A stretch of 64,000 nt of DNA from JACRCT01 sp049841135 (GTDB lineage: Bacteria; Myxococcota; Myxococcia; Myxococcales; UBA5297). Below the pieces are notes generated by a model. The model ran no database searches, was not told the DNA's origin, and was given only the letters and a program-made list of their open reading frames with translations. The translations under genes were made by a program, and so were the position numbers. The DNA is taken from positions 2,914,001 to 2,978,000 of the forward strand of contig JASGHK010000004.1 of assembly GCA_049841135.1 (NCBI GenBank), given 5' to 3'. Each line of letters begins with the position of its first letter. Position 1 is the stretch's first letter. This document shows, piece after piece, positions 26,249 through 34,592 of the stretch.

Positions 26249-26939
26249 GTGGCCAAGAGTCGCCGAGCCACCCCTGCGATCGAGCTGCTGCGCGATTGGG
26301 ATCGCGAGGCTGAGGAGCTCTTCTTCAGACGCCTGGACGACGGCTCCGCCATCTCATGGAAGGACGGCTGCCTGCTGCAACAGCGAGGCGAGGCGAAGCT
26401 ACCCCGCTGGGATACCTCGGACGTCCTCGCCCACGAGGAATGTGCCAACGCGCTGTTCCGCCAAACGAACTTCCGCCAGGCCGCGAAGGCCGTCGCGATG
26501 GCCTGGAGCGAGCTCCCCCGCGGTCCGACGAGTCGTCCTCTTCGGTTCGGTGGCCAAGCCGCTCGAAATGGAGCCGCCGCCGCCTCGGGTGCCTCGGTTG
26601 TTCCGGTACTGGCGCCTCCACTCCTGCAAGGACGTGGACTTGGCCGTCTGGCTCGACGACCTCGACCTCCTGGCGACGCTCCAGAAGACCCGGGCGCGGG
26701 CGCTGGCGTCGTACGACTCCGGCGTTGCCCATCACCAGGTCGACGCCTTCCTGCTCGAGCACTGCACCGACCGGTACCTCGGTCGGCTGTGCTGGTACTC
26801 GACGTGCCCGATGGGGAAGATCGAGTGCCAGGTGCCGCGCTGCGGGGCGACGCCGCGGCTCAAGCAGCACCAAGAGTTCGACTTCGACTGGAAGGTCTCG
26901 TCGGCCGGCAGCGTGGTGCTCTACGAGCGGAGCGGCTGA
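26249..26939 (+). CDS. Nucleotidyltransferase-fold protein, frame broken
   Basis: The GTG start at 26249 has GAGGAG six bases upstream. The first frame covers about 90 residues of helical sequence; the rest is in the +1 frame. Removing one C from the CCCCC run at about 26514-26519 joins them as ...AMAWSELPAVRRVVLFGSVAKPLE and gives about 229 residues to the TGA at 26939. The second part has the nucleotidyltransferase signature: LFGSVAK (GS motif), then KDVDLAVWLDD, matching GSx...DxD. A Cys-containing C-terminal region (CPMGKIECQVPRCG) follows and could bind metal. It resembles MNT/KNTase-type proteins but lacks an adjacent HEPN gene. It may form a unit with recQ. Confidence 0.65.
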
Positions 26940-27064
26940 CGTGGGGCGTCGTTGTTCGGGCCCGAGTCAACTCGGCCGGTCACGACGCTGACGCCCGGCA
27001 CTCTGTGACCTCGCCGTTGGCGAACCCTTCCAGGTTCATGTCACGTTTTAGCTGCCTATCTTTA

Positions 27065-27093
27065 GCAAGTGATGTCGGTGAACGCTGACATGG
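27065..27093 (+). repeat. Solitary insertion-sequence-like terminal repeat (IS66-type), copy C
   Basis: The 29 bases align without gaps to those at 44027 and 63426, sharing G-[TC]-AAG and ATGTCGGT...GACATGG. The GTAAG-type end faces rightwards. It sits four bases from the 3' end of the cytochrome gene; no transposase is attached, so it is probably a remnant end. Confidence 0.5.
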
Positions 27094-27096
27094 TTC

Positions 27097-27759
27097 TCAA
27101 GGCGCCGGCCGGCACTCCCCCTGGTAGAGAAACCAAGGATTGGGCGCGCGCGGCGTCCGCACCGGATCGCCGGTCATGCGCTGCCCGCCGTTGTCGTGGC
27201 AGCCGTTGCAGAAGTCGATCTGCCTGGCGTGCCCCAGGTGGCAGTCGGCGCACCCCAGCTCCGGCCAGTGGCTGCGGTGAGGGTTGCGGAGGAGGAAGTC
27301 CGTCTTCTCGCCCTGGTGCTCCATGGAGACGTGGCAGCGGTTGCACATCGCGTCGTCGAAGCGACGCCGCGCCGGCGCGCCGACCATGCCCACGGAGTAC
27401 GCGGCGGCGCTCTTGGCGCGAGCGGGGAGCGAGTAGCCCTGGTGGCAGTCGGTACAGCTGAGCCCGGCGCGAGCATGGGCCGCGTCGAGGTCGCGTCCGG
27501 CCTTGAAGGCGTCGACGTAGCGCTGCATCACGTGGCATGAGGCGCAGCCTTCGGGCTCACGCGAGAGCCGGTGCTCGGCGACGACGCCCCCGGCAGCGAG
27601 GAAGAGCAGCACGGCTGCCAGAAGCCCGAGCCGAACGTGGCTTCGGAGGCGCCTGGAATTCGTAGCCGCTGTGCTGGGGGCTGATGTGGGCTCTGGCTCC
27701 AACTCGCGGCCGATTCTGGCAGCAACCCCGCGCCGCTCCAACTCCGCTGGCGCAAGCAC
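27097..27759 (-). CDS. Membrane-anchored pentahaem c-type cytochrome (NapC/NirT-like)
   Basis: About 220 residues; GTG at 27759 is the first usable start and the true start is uncertain. One transmembrane helix (VRLGLLAAVLLFLAAGGVV) at about 43-61 is followed by five CxxCH haem sites: CASCH, CTDCH, CNRCH, CADCH and CNGCH. A first site just after the membrane anchor and a periplasmic haem domain are typical of NapC/NrfH/CymA-family quinol dehydrogenases, which carry four to five haems and pass electrons from the quinone pool to periplasmic reductases. No reductase gene lies nearby. The 5' end runs close to the REP elements at 27771. Confidence 0.85.
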   Translation of the reverse strand: MLAPAELERRGVAARIGRELEPEPTSAPSTAATNSRRLRSHVRLGLLAAVLLFLAAGGVVAEHRLSREPEGCASCHVMQRYVDAFKAGRDLDAAHARAGLSCTDCHQGYSLPARAKSAAAYSVGMVGAPARRRFDDAMCNRCHVSMEHQGEKTDFLLRNPHRSHWPELGCADCHLGHARQIDFCNGCHDNGGQRMTGDPVRTPRAPNPWFLYQGECRPAP

Positions 27760-27770
27760 CTCATCCCAAG

Positions 27771-27890
27771 CCAGGCACGGGCCCCTCGGATCGCCGGCTT
27801 CGTGCCGGCGCGGTAGCCAAGCGCCAGCGCTACCACCACCCCGAGCCAGGCACGGGCGCCCTCGGATCGCCGGCCTTGTGCCGGCGCAGG
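27771..27890 (-). repeat. REP elements left of the RAYT gene (two units, minus orientation)
   Basis: Two units at 27771-27812 and 27846-27890. On the minus strand each reads GCGCCGGCACAAGGCCGGCG-ATCCGAG...CCCGTGCCTGG, a 7-bp stem (CGCCGGC/GCCGGCG) with a 5-nt loop. They are inverted relative to the cluster at 28466 and end two bases before a possible ATG of the RAYT gene. Confidence 0.9.
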
Positions 27891-27921
27891 AATGTCAGAC
27901 CGGCGTGCTACCAACGCCACC

Positions 27922-28458
27922 ATGGACAAAGCGACGTTCGACACCCGTCTCGCCTATCGGCGCAACCTCCCCCACTTCCAGTCGCCTGGGGCCTGGTACC
28001 ACGTGGTGTTCTCCCTGGTTCCCGGCTTGAGGCTCCCGCCGGAGTGCTGCGCGATCGTGCTTGAGGCCTGCCGGAAGTGGGACTCGTCCCGCTGGAATCT
28101 CGCCGCCTGCGCGGCCATGCCGACCTTGGGCACTCACGTGCTCTGCAAACCCGCGAAGGCGCCCGACGGCGGGTACTTCCGGCTTTCGCACATCCTGCAC
28201 GACGTGAAGGGCGCGTCGGCTTGGCAGATCAACAAGGTGCTCGGGAGGCGTGAGCCTGTGTGGGAGCACGAGTCGTTCGACCGGGAGCTCCGGAACGAGA
28301 GGGACTTCTGGACTGTGGCGAAGTACGTCGCCGACAACCCGGTGAAGGAGCACCTGGCGGCGTCGCCGCAGGAGTACCCCTACCTCTACATGTCTTCGGA
28401 CTTGTGCTTTGGGCTCGTGGGAGCTTGGTTGCGCGGCACCGGGGCTCTGCCAGGCTGA
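27922..28458 (+). CDS. REP-associated tyrosine transposase (RAYT), degenerate HUH motif
   Basis: The product is 178 residues from the ATG at 27922; an in-frame ATG at 27892 is also possible. The start (LAYRRNLPHFQSPGAWYHVV) is typical of RAYTs, single-strand nucleases related to IS200/IS605 TnpA that act on REP hairpins. The region that normally reads MPNHVHxL is AAMPTLGTHVLCKP, so at least one His of the HUH metal site is missing. The downstream DRELRNERDFWTVAKYVADNPVK keeps the catalytic-Tyr context (Y-V-x-x-N-P-V). REP units lie on both sides in opposite orientation. Either catalysis is altered or the enzyme is dead while the repeats persist. Confidence 0.85.
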   Translation: MDKATFDTRLAYRRNLPHFQSPGAWYHVVFSLVPGLRLPPECCAIVLEACRKWDSSRWNLAACAAMPTLGTHVLCKPAKAPDGGYFRLSHILHDVKGASAWQINKVLGRREPVWEHESFDRELRNERDFWTVAKYVADNPVKEHLAASPQEYPYLYMSSDLCFGLVGAWLRGTGALPG

Positions 28459-28465
28459 ACAACCC

Positions 28466-28735
28466 CAACTGCGCCGGCACAAGGCCGGCGATTCCGAGCG
28501 CGCTCGTGCCTCGCTTGGGGCTGAGGAGCCTGCGGCGGCCTCCTCCAACTGCGCCGGCACAAGGCCGGCGATCCGACCGCGCTCGTGCCTCGCTTGGGGC
28601 TGAGGAGCCTGCGGCGGCCTCCTCCAACTGCGCCGGCACAAGGCCGGCGATCCGAGAGCGCCCGTGCCTCGCTTGGGGCTGAGCAGCCTGCGGCGGCCTC
28701 CTCCAACTGCGCCGGCACAAGGCCGGCGATCCGGG
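28466..28735 (+). repeat. REP cluster right of the RAYT gene (four units, 79-80 bp period)
   Basis: Units start at 28466, 28546, 28625 and 28704 with CAACTGCGCCGGCACAAGG and a CCGGCGATCCG continuation. Between hairpins is a conserved 55-bp spacer (CGTGCCTCGCTTGGGGCTGA...GCGGCGGCC). The fourth unit lacks the spacer. The region 28459-28780 holds no gene. Confidence 0.92.
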
Positions 28736-28780
28736 GCTGTGGTTTGCTCGCCCCCCTGGGCGTTCTCACAGCCCGCCTCT

Positions 28781-29872
28781 CTACACCGGCACCTCGGTCG
28801 CCAGTGGCAGCTCGCGGCATCCCTCCGCCGCCGACCGATACGCGGTGGTGATGAGCTGGATACAGAGGTACGACTCGCGGGCCTCCTTGCCCACGAAGTC
28901 GCCCTTGGCGATCGCCTCCTTGAACTGCTCGAAGAGCGAGTCGAACCAGCCGACGTGCGAGGCGTCGTACCAGTCGGACGCGCAGGAGGACTTCTCGAAC
29001 TTCCAGGTCACCGCTCCCTGCGCGATGTCCGGCCCCGAGGTCTTCTCCATCACCGAGACCTCGAGGTTGTCGTCCTCGGCCAGCACGCCGCCCTTCTCTC
29101 CCTGCACCGTGTAGACGACCTTGCGCATGCCCGCCGTCCAGGTCAGGTGCGCGGTCGCCAGGCCGCTGGGGAAGGTCAGCACGCAGCTGAAGTTGTCCTC
29201 GGTGTCGTACTGGCCGTCGAGCGTCGCCATCTTCGCCGTCACCGCGGTCGGGTAGGCGCCCAGCCAGTCGAAGGTCAGGTAGAAGGTGTGGCTGCCGTGG
29301 TCCATGGCGATGCCGCCGCCCGACCACCTCTTGGTGCGGCGCCAGTGCGTGTTCCACTCGGTCACGCCCTTGGCGTGGGCGTTCCGATACGTCGCCAGCG
29401 TGAGCGAGCGCACCTTGCCCAACTGCCCGCTGTCGATGACCTTCTTGATCCCCTTGGCGATGGGCGAGTGCTTGTAGTTGTGGCAGGGGAAGATCACCCG
29501 CTGCGCCTTCTTGGCGTGCGCGAGCATCTCCCGGGCGCTCTCGAGCGTCGTCGTCAACGGCTTCTCGCAGAGCACGTGTAGCCCGCGGTCGAACGCGGCG
29601 TGGGCGATGGCCGCGTGGTCGCAGGGCGGCGTGGCGATGTCCACGAAGTCGAGGTTCGCCGCCTCGGCGGCGAGCAGGCTCTGGTAGTCGGGGTAGATGC
29701 GCGCCCCAGGGAGCGCCTTCCGGGCGATCTCCCGGCGCGCCTCGCAGAGGTCGGCGACCGCGACGATCTGGACGTCCTTCTTCGCTTCGGCGCGCTTCAG
29801 GTAGGCAGGCGTGTGGCCGAGCCCGGAGATGAATCCGAATCCGACGATGGCACCGCGAAGTGGCTGGCTCAT
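28781..29872 (-). CDS. Gfo/Idh/MocA-family oxidoreductase
   Basis: The product is 363 residues starting MSQPLRGAIVGFGFISGLGH, a Rossmann-type NAD(P) loop (GxGxxS) at 11-17. The family's EKP triad is clear (LHVLCEKPLTTTLESAR), as is a later GGGIAMDHGSHTFYL with the conserved Asp/His region of the catalytic site. The C-terminal domain is a beta sheet typical of Gfo/Idh/MocA dehydrogenases, which oxidise or reduce sugars and related alcohols. The substrate is not deducible. The gene is isolated between the REP cluster downstream and the 87-bp array upstream, so any promoter must lie within about 60 bp or inside the array. Confidence 0.9.
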   Translation of the reverse strand: MSQPLRGAIVGFGFISGLGHTPAYLKRAEAKKDVQIVAVADLCEARREIARKALPGARIYPDYQSLLAAEAANLDFVDIATPPCDHAAIAHAAFDRGLHVLCEKPLTTTLESAREMLAHAKKAQRVIFPCHNYKHSPIAKGIKKVIDSGQLGKVRSLTLATYRNAHAKGVTEWNTHWRRTKRWSGGGIAMDHGSHTFYLTFDWLGAYPTAVTAKMATLDGQYDTEDNFSCVLTFPSGLATAHLTWTAGMRKVVYTVQGEKGGVLAEDDNLEVSVMEKTSGPDIAQGAVTWKFEKSSCASDWYDASHVGWFDSLFEQFKEAIAKGDFVGKEARESYLCIQLITTAYRSAAEGCRELPLATEVPV

Positions 29873-29932
29873 GGGCGTCGCTTCTACTCCCCGGCCTCGG
29901 ACGTCTCAAGAGGCAGGCAGGCATCCTTCAAT

Positions 29933-30416
29933 TCCGTCCATCTGAGGCGCGCTGTGCATCTTTCGCGCGGTGGGACGGGGTCGGTGGTGCCGGGCCTCCG
30001 TGCCCGGGGCACCTTGGCGCTCCGTCCATCTGAGGCGCGCTGTGCATCTTTCGCGCGGTGGGGGGATCGGTGGTGCCGGGCCTCCGTGCCCGGGGCACCT
30101 TTGCGCTCCGTCCATCTGAGGCGCGCTGTGCATCTTTCGCGCGGTGGGGGGGATCGGTGGTGCCGGGCCTCCGTGCCCGGGGCACCTTGGCGCTCCGTCC
30201 ATCTGAGGCGCGCTGTGCATCTTTCGCGCGGTGGGGGGGATCGGTGGTGCCGGGCCTCCGTGCCCGGGGCACCTTGGCGCTCCGTCCATCTGAGGCGCGC
30301 TGTGCATCTTTCGCGCGGTGGGGGGGATCGGTGGTGCCGGGCCTCCGTGCCCGGGGCACCTTGGCGCTCCGTCCATCTGAGGCGTGCTGGGTGTCTATCG
30401 CGCGGTGGGACGCTTC
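29933..30416 (+). repeat. Tandem array of ~87-bp hairpin-bearing units
   Basis: Units begin TCCGTCCATCTGAGGCG at 29933, 30021, 30107, 30194, 30281 and 30368; spacings are 88, 86, 87, 87 and 87 bp, and the last unit has diverged. Each full unit contains GGTGCCGGGC-ctccgt-GCCCGGGGCACC, a strong hairpin. The array is non-coding; because 87 is a multiple of three it stays open in several frames. Confidence 0.93.
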
Positions 30417-30419
30417 GTG

Positions 30420-30540
30420 CCCGGCGCGGAGGCCGTCAGCGCGCTTCAGACGTACAGACTCGATAGCTGCCCCGGCGCGGAGGCCGGCAACTCCGTCAGC
30501 GCGCCTCAGACGCACAGATTCGATGGCTGTCCTCGCGAGG
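30420..30540 (+). repeat. Two-copy 60-bp direct repeat next to the 87-bp array
   Basis: Copies begin at 30435 and 30495 with GTCAGCGCGC[TC]TCAGACG and continue through CACAGA.TCGAT.GCTG. A related CCCGGCGCGGAGGCCG motif precedes each. It separates the array from the potD stop at 30552. Confidence 0.8.
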
Positions 30541-30551
30541 CCTGCCGCTCC

Positions 30552-31589
30552 CTACTTCGCTTTGATGGAGGTCCAGAGCTCGTCGTACCACTGCGTCTTG
30601 GCGCCGAGGTCGGTCAGGAAGTGCAGCCGCTTCATCACCTCCGGCGGCGGGTAGATGACCGGGTTCTTCAGGTCCTCGGGCTTGACGTAGGCCAGCGCCG
30701 CCTTGTTGGGCGAGGCGTAGCGGTTGAAGTTCGAGAGCTGCGCGCCGATCTTCGCGTCGAGGATGTAGTTGACGAACTTCTCGGCCAGGTCGCGGTGCGG
30801 CGCCTTGGCGGGGATGGCGAGGTTGTCGAGCCAGATCTCGCTGCCCTCCTTGGGGACGAAGTAGTAGGTGTCCGGGTCCTCGGCCATGCCGCGCACCGCG
30901 TCGCCGTTGAAGACCATCGCCATCTTGGCCACCGTCGCCAGCACCTTGTTCTTGCCGCCCACGCTGCCGTCGAAGCCGACCGAGCGCTTCTTGGAGCCGA
31001 GGATGACCTCGCGCGCCTCCTTCAGCTCGACCTTCTCCGTCGAGTTGACCGTCTTGCCCTTGTAGAGCAGCGCCGCGCCGATGGTGGTGCGCGCGTCTTC
31101 GAGGAGCAGGAACGAGCCCGCCTTCTTGGCCGGGTCGAAGAGCAGGCCCCAGCTCTCGTCGAGCGTCTCGCCCTTGGCCTTGCGCACGAAGATGCCCGAG
31201 GTGCCCCACTGGTAGGGGACGCTGTACTTGTTGCCCGGGTCGTACTCGCGGTTGGCGAAGCGCGGGTCGAGGTTCTTGAGGTTGGGGACGTTCTCGGCGC
31301 GCAGCGGGGCCAAGAGGCCCTCCTTGAGCAGCGCGGGGATGATGTAGTCGCTGGGGACGATGACGTCGTACTGCGAGATGCCGCCGCCCATCAGCTTGGC
31401 CATCATCGCCTCGTTGTCCTCGTAGAGGTCGACGGTGACCTTGCAGTCGAACTCCTTCTCGAACTGGCTGATGATCTTCGGGTCGATGTACTCGCTCCAG
31501 ATGAACAGGTTGAGCGCGTTCTTCTGCGCCGACGCCGTCGAGGACAGGAGCATCAAGGGGGCGATGCACGCGAGGGCGAACCTGTTCAT
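30552..31589 (-). CDS. potD: Spermidine/putrescine ABC transporter, periplasmic binding protein
   Basis: The product is 345 residues with a cleavable signal peptide (ALACIAPLMLLSSTASAQ). Mature sequence begins NALNLFIWSEYIDPKIISQF, the characteristic PotD/PotF opening. YDVIVPSDYIIPALLKEG and the ENVPNLKNLDP segment also match. A WLDNLAIPAKAP-type aromatic/acidic region corresponds to the polyamine pocket. GGAAGAG precedes the ATG. It is the last gene of a potA-potB-potC-potD order on the minus strand, 34 bp after potC. It captures polyamines in the periplasm for the permease pair. Confidence 0.93.
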   Translation of the reverse strand: MNRFALACIAPLMLLSSTASAQKNALNLFIWSEYIDPKIISQFEKEFDCKVTVDLYEDNEAMMAKLMGGGISQYDVIVPSDYIIPALLKEGLLAPLRAENVPNLKNLDPRFANREYDPGNKYSVPYQWGTSGIFVRKAKGETLDESWGLLFDPAKKAGSFLLLEDARTTIGAALLYKGKTVNSTEKVELKEAREVILGSKKRSVGFDGSVGGKNKVLATVAKMAMVFNGDAVRGMAEDPDTYYFVPKEGSEIWLDNLAIPAKAPHRDLAEKFVNYILDAKIGAQLSNFNRYASPNKAALAYVKPEDLKNPVIYPPPEVMKRLHFLTDLGAKTQWYDELWTSIKAK

Positions 31590-31623
31590 GTCTCTTCCTT
31601 CCTTGCCTTTCTTCCCCGCGAGC

Positions 31624-32412
31624 TCAGCGGCGGGGGCGCTGCAGGACCGCCATGCCGACGGTGGCGAGGATGGAGACCGCCACGATCAGCGTGGAGAGCG
31701 CGTTGATGTCCGGGGTGATGCCGCGCTTGACCGAAGAGTAGATGAGGATGGGCAGCGTCGTCGCGCCCGGCCCGGTGGTGAAGAAGCTGACCACGAAGTC
31801 GTCGAGGCTCAGGGTGAAGGCGAGCATCGCGCCGGCCAGCACGCCGGGCATCATCAGCGGCAGGGTGACGTGCCAGAAGGTGCGCCGCGAGCCCGCGCCC
31901 AGGTCGTGCGCCGCCTCCTCGATGGCCGGGTCCATGCCCGCCAGGCGTGAGCGCACCACGATCGCCACGAAGGGAACCTCGAAGGTGATGTGGGCGAGGG
32001 TCATGGTGGTCATGCCCAGCTCGAAGAGCCCCAGCGCCTGGCGCACCAGCGCGTAGAAGCTGAGCATGGCGACCGCCATCACGATGTCCGGGATGATCAC
32101 CGGCACGTACATCAGCAGCGAGAAGACGTTCTTGCCCGGGAAGCGGTAGCGCGAAAGCCCGTAGCCCAGCAGCGTCCCGAGGACGGTGGCGACGAGCGTG
32201 CTCACCAGGCCGAGGATGAGCGTGTTCTCGGCCGCGGCGATCTTGTCCGGGCTGTCGAGCAGCCGCGCGTACCAGTCGGTGGTGAAGCCGCGCCAGGGCC
32301 CGCCGTGCTTGGCCGCGTTGAACGAGTAGACGATGACCACGGCGATGGGCAGGTACATGAAGGCGTAGAGCACGCCCGCGACCGCCGCCAGCCATGGGCT
32401 CACGCGCCTCAC
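31624..32412 (-). CDS. potC: Polyamine ABC transporter permease, PotC type
   Basis: The product is 262 residues from a GTG at 32412 that overlaps the potB stop (GTGA), favoured over an upstream in-frame start at 32457. Six hydrophobic helices are visible. The cytoplasmic EAA loop (DPAIEEAAHDLGAGSRRTFW) contacts the ATPase, and the LPLMMPGVLAGAMLAFTLSL and DDFVVSFFTTGPG segments are PotC-specific in pattern. It forms the inner-membrane channel with PotB. Confidence 0.92.
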   Translation of the reverse strand: MRRVSPWLAAVAGVLYAFMYLPIAVVIVYSFNAAKHGGPWRGFTTDWYARLLDSPDKIAAAENTLILGLVSTLVATVLGTLLGYGLSRYRFPGKNVFSLLMYVPVIIPDIVMAVAMLSFYALVRQALGLFELGMTTMTLAHITFEVPFVAIVVRSRLAGMDPAIEEAAHDLGAGSRRTFWHVTLPLMMPGVLAGAMLAFTLSLDDFVVSFFTTGPGATTLPILIYSSVKRGITPDINALSTLIVAVSILATVGMAVLQRPRR

Positions 32413-33332
32413 AGCAGCTCCAGCCCTTTCTCGCGTGCGCCCCGCGCGTAGATCCACAGGCTCAAGAGCACGAGCAGCATCACCAGGAAGGAGATGGCCG
32501 AGCCGAAGGGCCAGTCACGGCTGGGCCCGAACTGCTGCTGGATCACGTTGCCCAAGAGCTGCGTCTTGGCGCCGCCCAAGAGGTCGGGGATGACGAACTG
32601 CCCAGTGGCGGGGATGAAGACCAGGATGACACCCGCGACGAGCCCCGGCGTGATCTGCGGGAGGATGGCGTGGCGCATCACCCGCAGCGCATCGGCGCCC
32701 AGATCGCTCGCGGCCTCGGCCAGCGTCCAGTCGATCTTCTCCACCGACGAGTAGAGCGGCAGCACCAGGAACGGCAGGTAGTCGCAGACCATGCCCAGGT
32801 AGATGGCGAAGGTCGACGGGCACAGGCTCTCGCCCGCCTCCACCAGGCCCAGCAGCGAGAGCGGCTTGGTGATCCAACCCTCCGGCGCCAGCAGGATCTG
32901 CCACGCGTAGGTGCGGATGAGCAGGCTGGTCCAGAACGGGATGAGCACCAGGGTGAGCGCCATGTTCTTGTAGCGCCCGGGGAGCGCGGCGATGAAGAAC
33001 GCCAGCGGCAGCGCGCAGACCAGGCACAGCGCCGTGGTGCCGGCGCCCATCAAGAAGCTCTCCAGGACGATCTTCGGGTAGAGCACGTCGAACCCGAAGA
33101 AGCCGAAGCCGAAGAAGCGCGTGAAGTTCTCCACCGTCCACGGCCGCTCGTAGCCGCCCACCTCGCCGCGGGTGAGGAAGCTGATGACGCCGATGGCCAG
33201 CAGCGGGACCAGCAGGAAGAGCGTGACCCAGAACAGCCCGGGGCCGGCGGTGATCGCCGAGCGGAACAGCTCGCCCGCGCGGGTCAGCCGCTCGCCATAC
33301 CGGACCTCGATGTGGGCTCGCCGCTCGCTCAT
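32409..33332 (-). CDS. potB: Polyamine ABC transporter permease, PotB type
   Basis: The product is 307 residues with six predicted membrane helices. The EAA loop reads WTLAEAASDLGADALRVMRH, followed by ILPQITPGLVAGVILVFIP and TGQFVIPDLLGGAKTQLLG, a signature of PotB permeases. The N-terminal extension of about 25 residues is hydrophilic. It starts five bases after the potA stop and overlaps potC by four bases, so translation is coupled through the operon. Confidence 0.93.
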   Translation of the reverse strand: MSERRAHIEVRYGERLTRAGELFRSAITAGPGLFWVTLFLLVPLLAIGVISFLTRGEVGGYERPWTVENFTRFFGFGFFGFDVLYPKIVLESFLMGAGTTALCLVCALPLAFFIAALPGRYKNMALTLVLIPFWTSLLIRTYAWQILLAPEGWITKPLSLLGLVEAGESLCPSTFAIYLGMVCDYLPFLVLPLYSSVEKIDWTLAEAASDLGADALRVMRHAILPQITPGLVAGVILVFIPATGQFVIPDLLGGAKTQLLGNVIQQQFGPSRDWPFGSAISFLVMLLVLLSLWIYARGAREKGLELL

Positions 33333-33337
33333 GGCTC

Positions 33338-34432
33338 TCAGTCGTCCAGGACGAGCAGGCCCTGCGGCGGCAGCTGCACCAGCACGTCCTGCCCCAGGTC
33401 GAAGCCCTGGTGGCCGACGCGCACGTTCATCGCCTCGGCGCGCAGCGTCGCCGCGCCCACCTTGAGCAGGTAGTGCGTCTCGGCGCCGATGTAGATGACC
33501 TCCTCCACGCGTGCCGGCAGCAGGTTCTCCTCGTCGGCCGCGGTCGGCTGCAGCATCACCACCTTCTCCGGGCGGATGGCGACCGTGAACTGGTCCCTCT
33601 TGGACGCGTCGGGGACGAGCAGGCCGTGCTCGACGCGCAGCTTGCCCGCGGGCGTCTCGACGGTGACGTCGGTGGCGCTGCGCGAGAGGACCCTGGCCTC
33701 GAGCAGGTTGCAGGAGCCCAGGAACTCGCTGACGTAGCGGGTGCGCGGCCGCTCGTAGATAGCCTCGGCCTCGTCCATCTGCTCGATCTTGCCGGCGCGC
33801 ATCACCGCGATGCGGTCGGCCATGACCAGCGCCTCCTCCTGGTCGTGCGTGACGTAGACGAAGGTCATGCCCAGCCGGCGCTGCAGGGCGAGCAGCTCCA
33901 CCTGCAGCTGCTTGCGCAGCTTGAGGTCCAGCGCGCCCAAGGGCTCGTCGAGGAGCAGCACCATCGGCTCGTTGACGATGGCGCGGGCGAGCGCCACGCG
34001 CTGCTTCTGGCCGCCGGAGAGCTGCGCCGGCATGCGGTCGGCGAGGTGGGAGATCTGCACCAGCTCCATCATCTTGCCCACGCGGGCGGAGGCCTCCGCC
34101 TTGGGCACCTTCTTCATCTTCAGGCCGAAGGCGATGTTGTCCTTCACCTTGAGGTGCGGGAAGAGGGCGTAGGACTGGAAGACGGTGTTGACCGGCCGCT
34201 TGTGCGCGGGGATCTCGCGCATGTCGACCCCGCCGATCCGGACCGTCCCCGCGTCGGGCACGTCGAGCCCGCCGATGATGCGCAGGAGCGTGGTCTTGCC
34301 GCAGCCGGAGGGCCCGAGCAGGCAGAAGAACTCGCCCTTCTTGATGGAGACGCTCACTCGCGAGAGGGCTTCGACATCGTCGAAGCGCCGAACGACTGCT
34401 TCAGCTTCGATGGCCAGCTCGGAGCCCGACAT
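33338..34432 (-). CDS. potA: Polyamine ABC transporter ATP-binding protein
   Basis: The product is 364 residues from the ATG at 34432; the ribosome site is weak (GAGAGGCGG about 15 bases away). ATPase motifs are complete: Walker A LLGPSGCGKTTLLR, Q loop VFQSYALFPH, signature QLSGGQKQRVALARA, Walker B VLLLDEPLGALDLKLR and the switch His in VTHDQEEAL. The C-terminal third is the regulatory TOBE domain (VAIRPEKVVML). It energises polyamine import with PotBC. It is the first gene of the operon and is divergent from the porin-like gene at 34593, leaving 160 bp for two promoters. Confidence 0.93.
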   Translation of the reverse strand: MSGSELAIEAEAVVRRFDDVEALSRVSVSIKKGEFFCLLGPSGCGKTTLLRIIGGLDVPDAGTVRIGGVDMREIPAHKRPVNTVFQSYALFPHLKVKDNIAFGLKMKKVPKAEASARVGKMMELVQISHLADRMPAQLSGGQKQRVALARAIVNEPMVLLLDEPLGALDLKLRKQLQVELLALQRRLGMTFVYVTHDQEEALVMADRIAVMRAGKIEQMDEAEAIYERPRTRYVSEFLGSCNLLEARVLSRSATDVTVETPAGKLRVEHGLLVPDASKRDQFTVAIRPEKVVMLQPTAADEENLLPARVEEVIYIGAETHYLLKVGAATLRAEAMNVRVGHQGFDLGQDVLVQLPPQGLLVLDD

Positions 34433-34592
34433 CGTGCGCGGTGACCGCCTCTCGTTGGGGAAAGGGGAACGCACAATAGCAACCACTCTCCTGGCTTCCA
34501 GGGAAATCTCTCTTGCCAACAGAGGCTTGACACCACCGCAGCGGACGGGAAAGTTCCGCCCTCGCCTCGCTCGCTCCGGAAGGAATCTCTGC

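Noticed and set aside
28466..28735. Regularly spaced repeats considered as a CRISPR array
   Set aside because: The intervening 55-bp segments are themselves conserved, and the repeats are REP hairpins next to a RAYT; no cas genes are present.
29906..30376. 156-codon open frame with a 29-residue repeat
   Set aside because: The 87-bp unit is a multiple of three, so it stays open in several frames on both strands; the peptide has no start signal and the DNA has hairpins.
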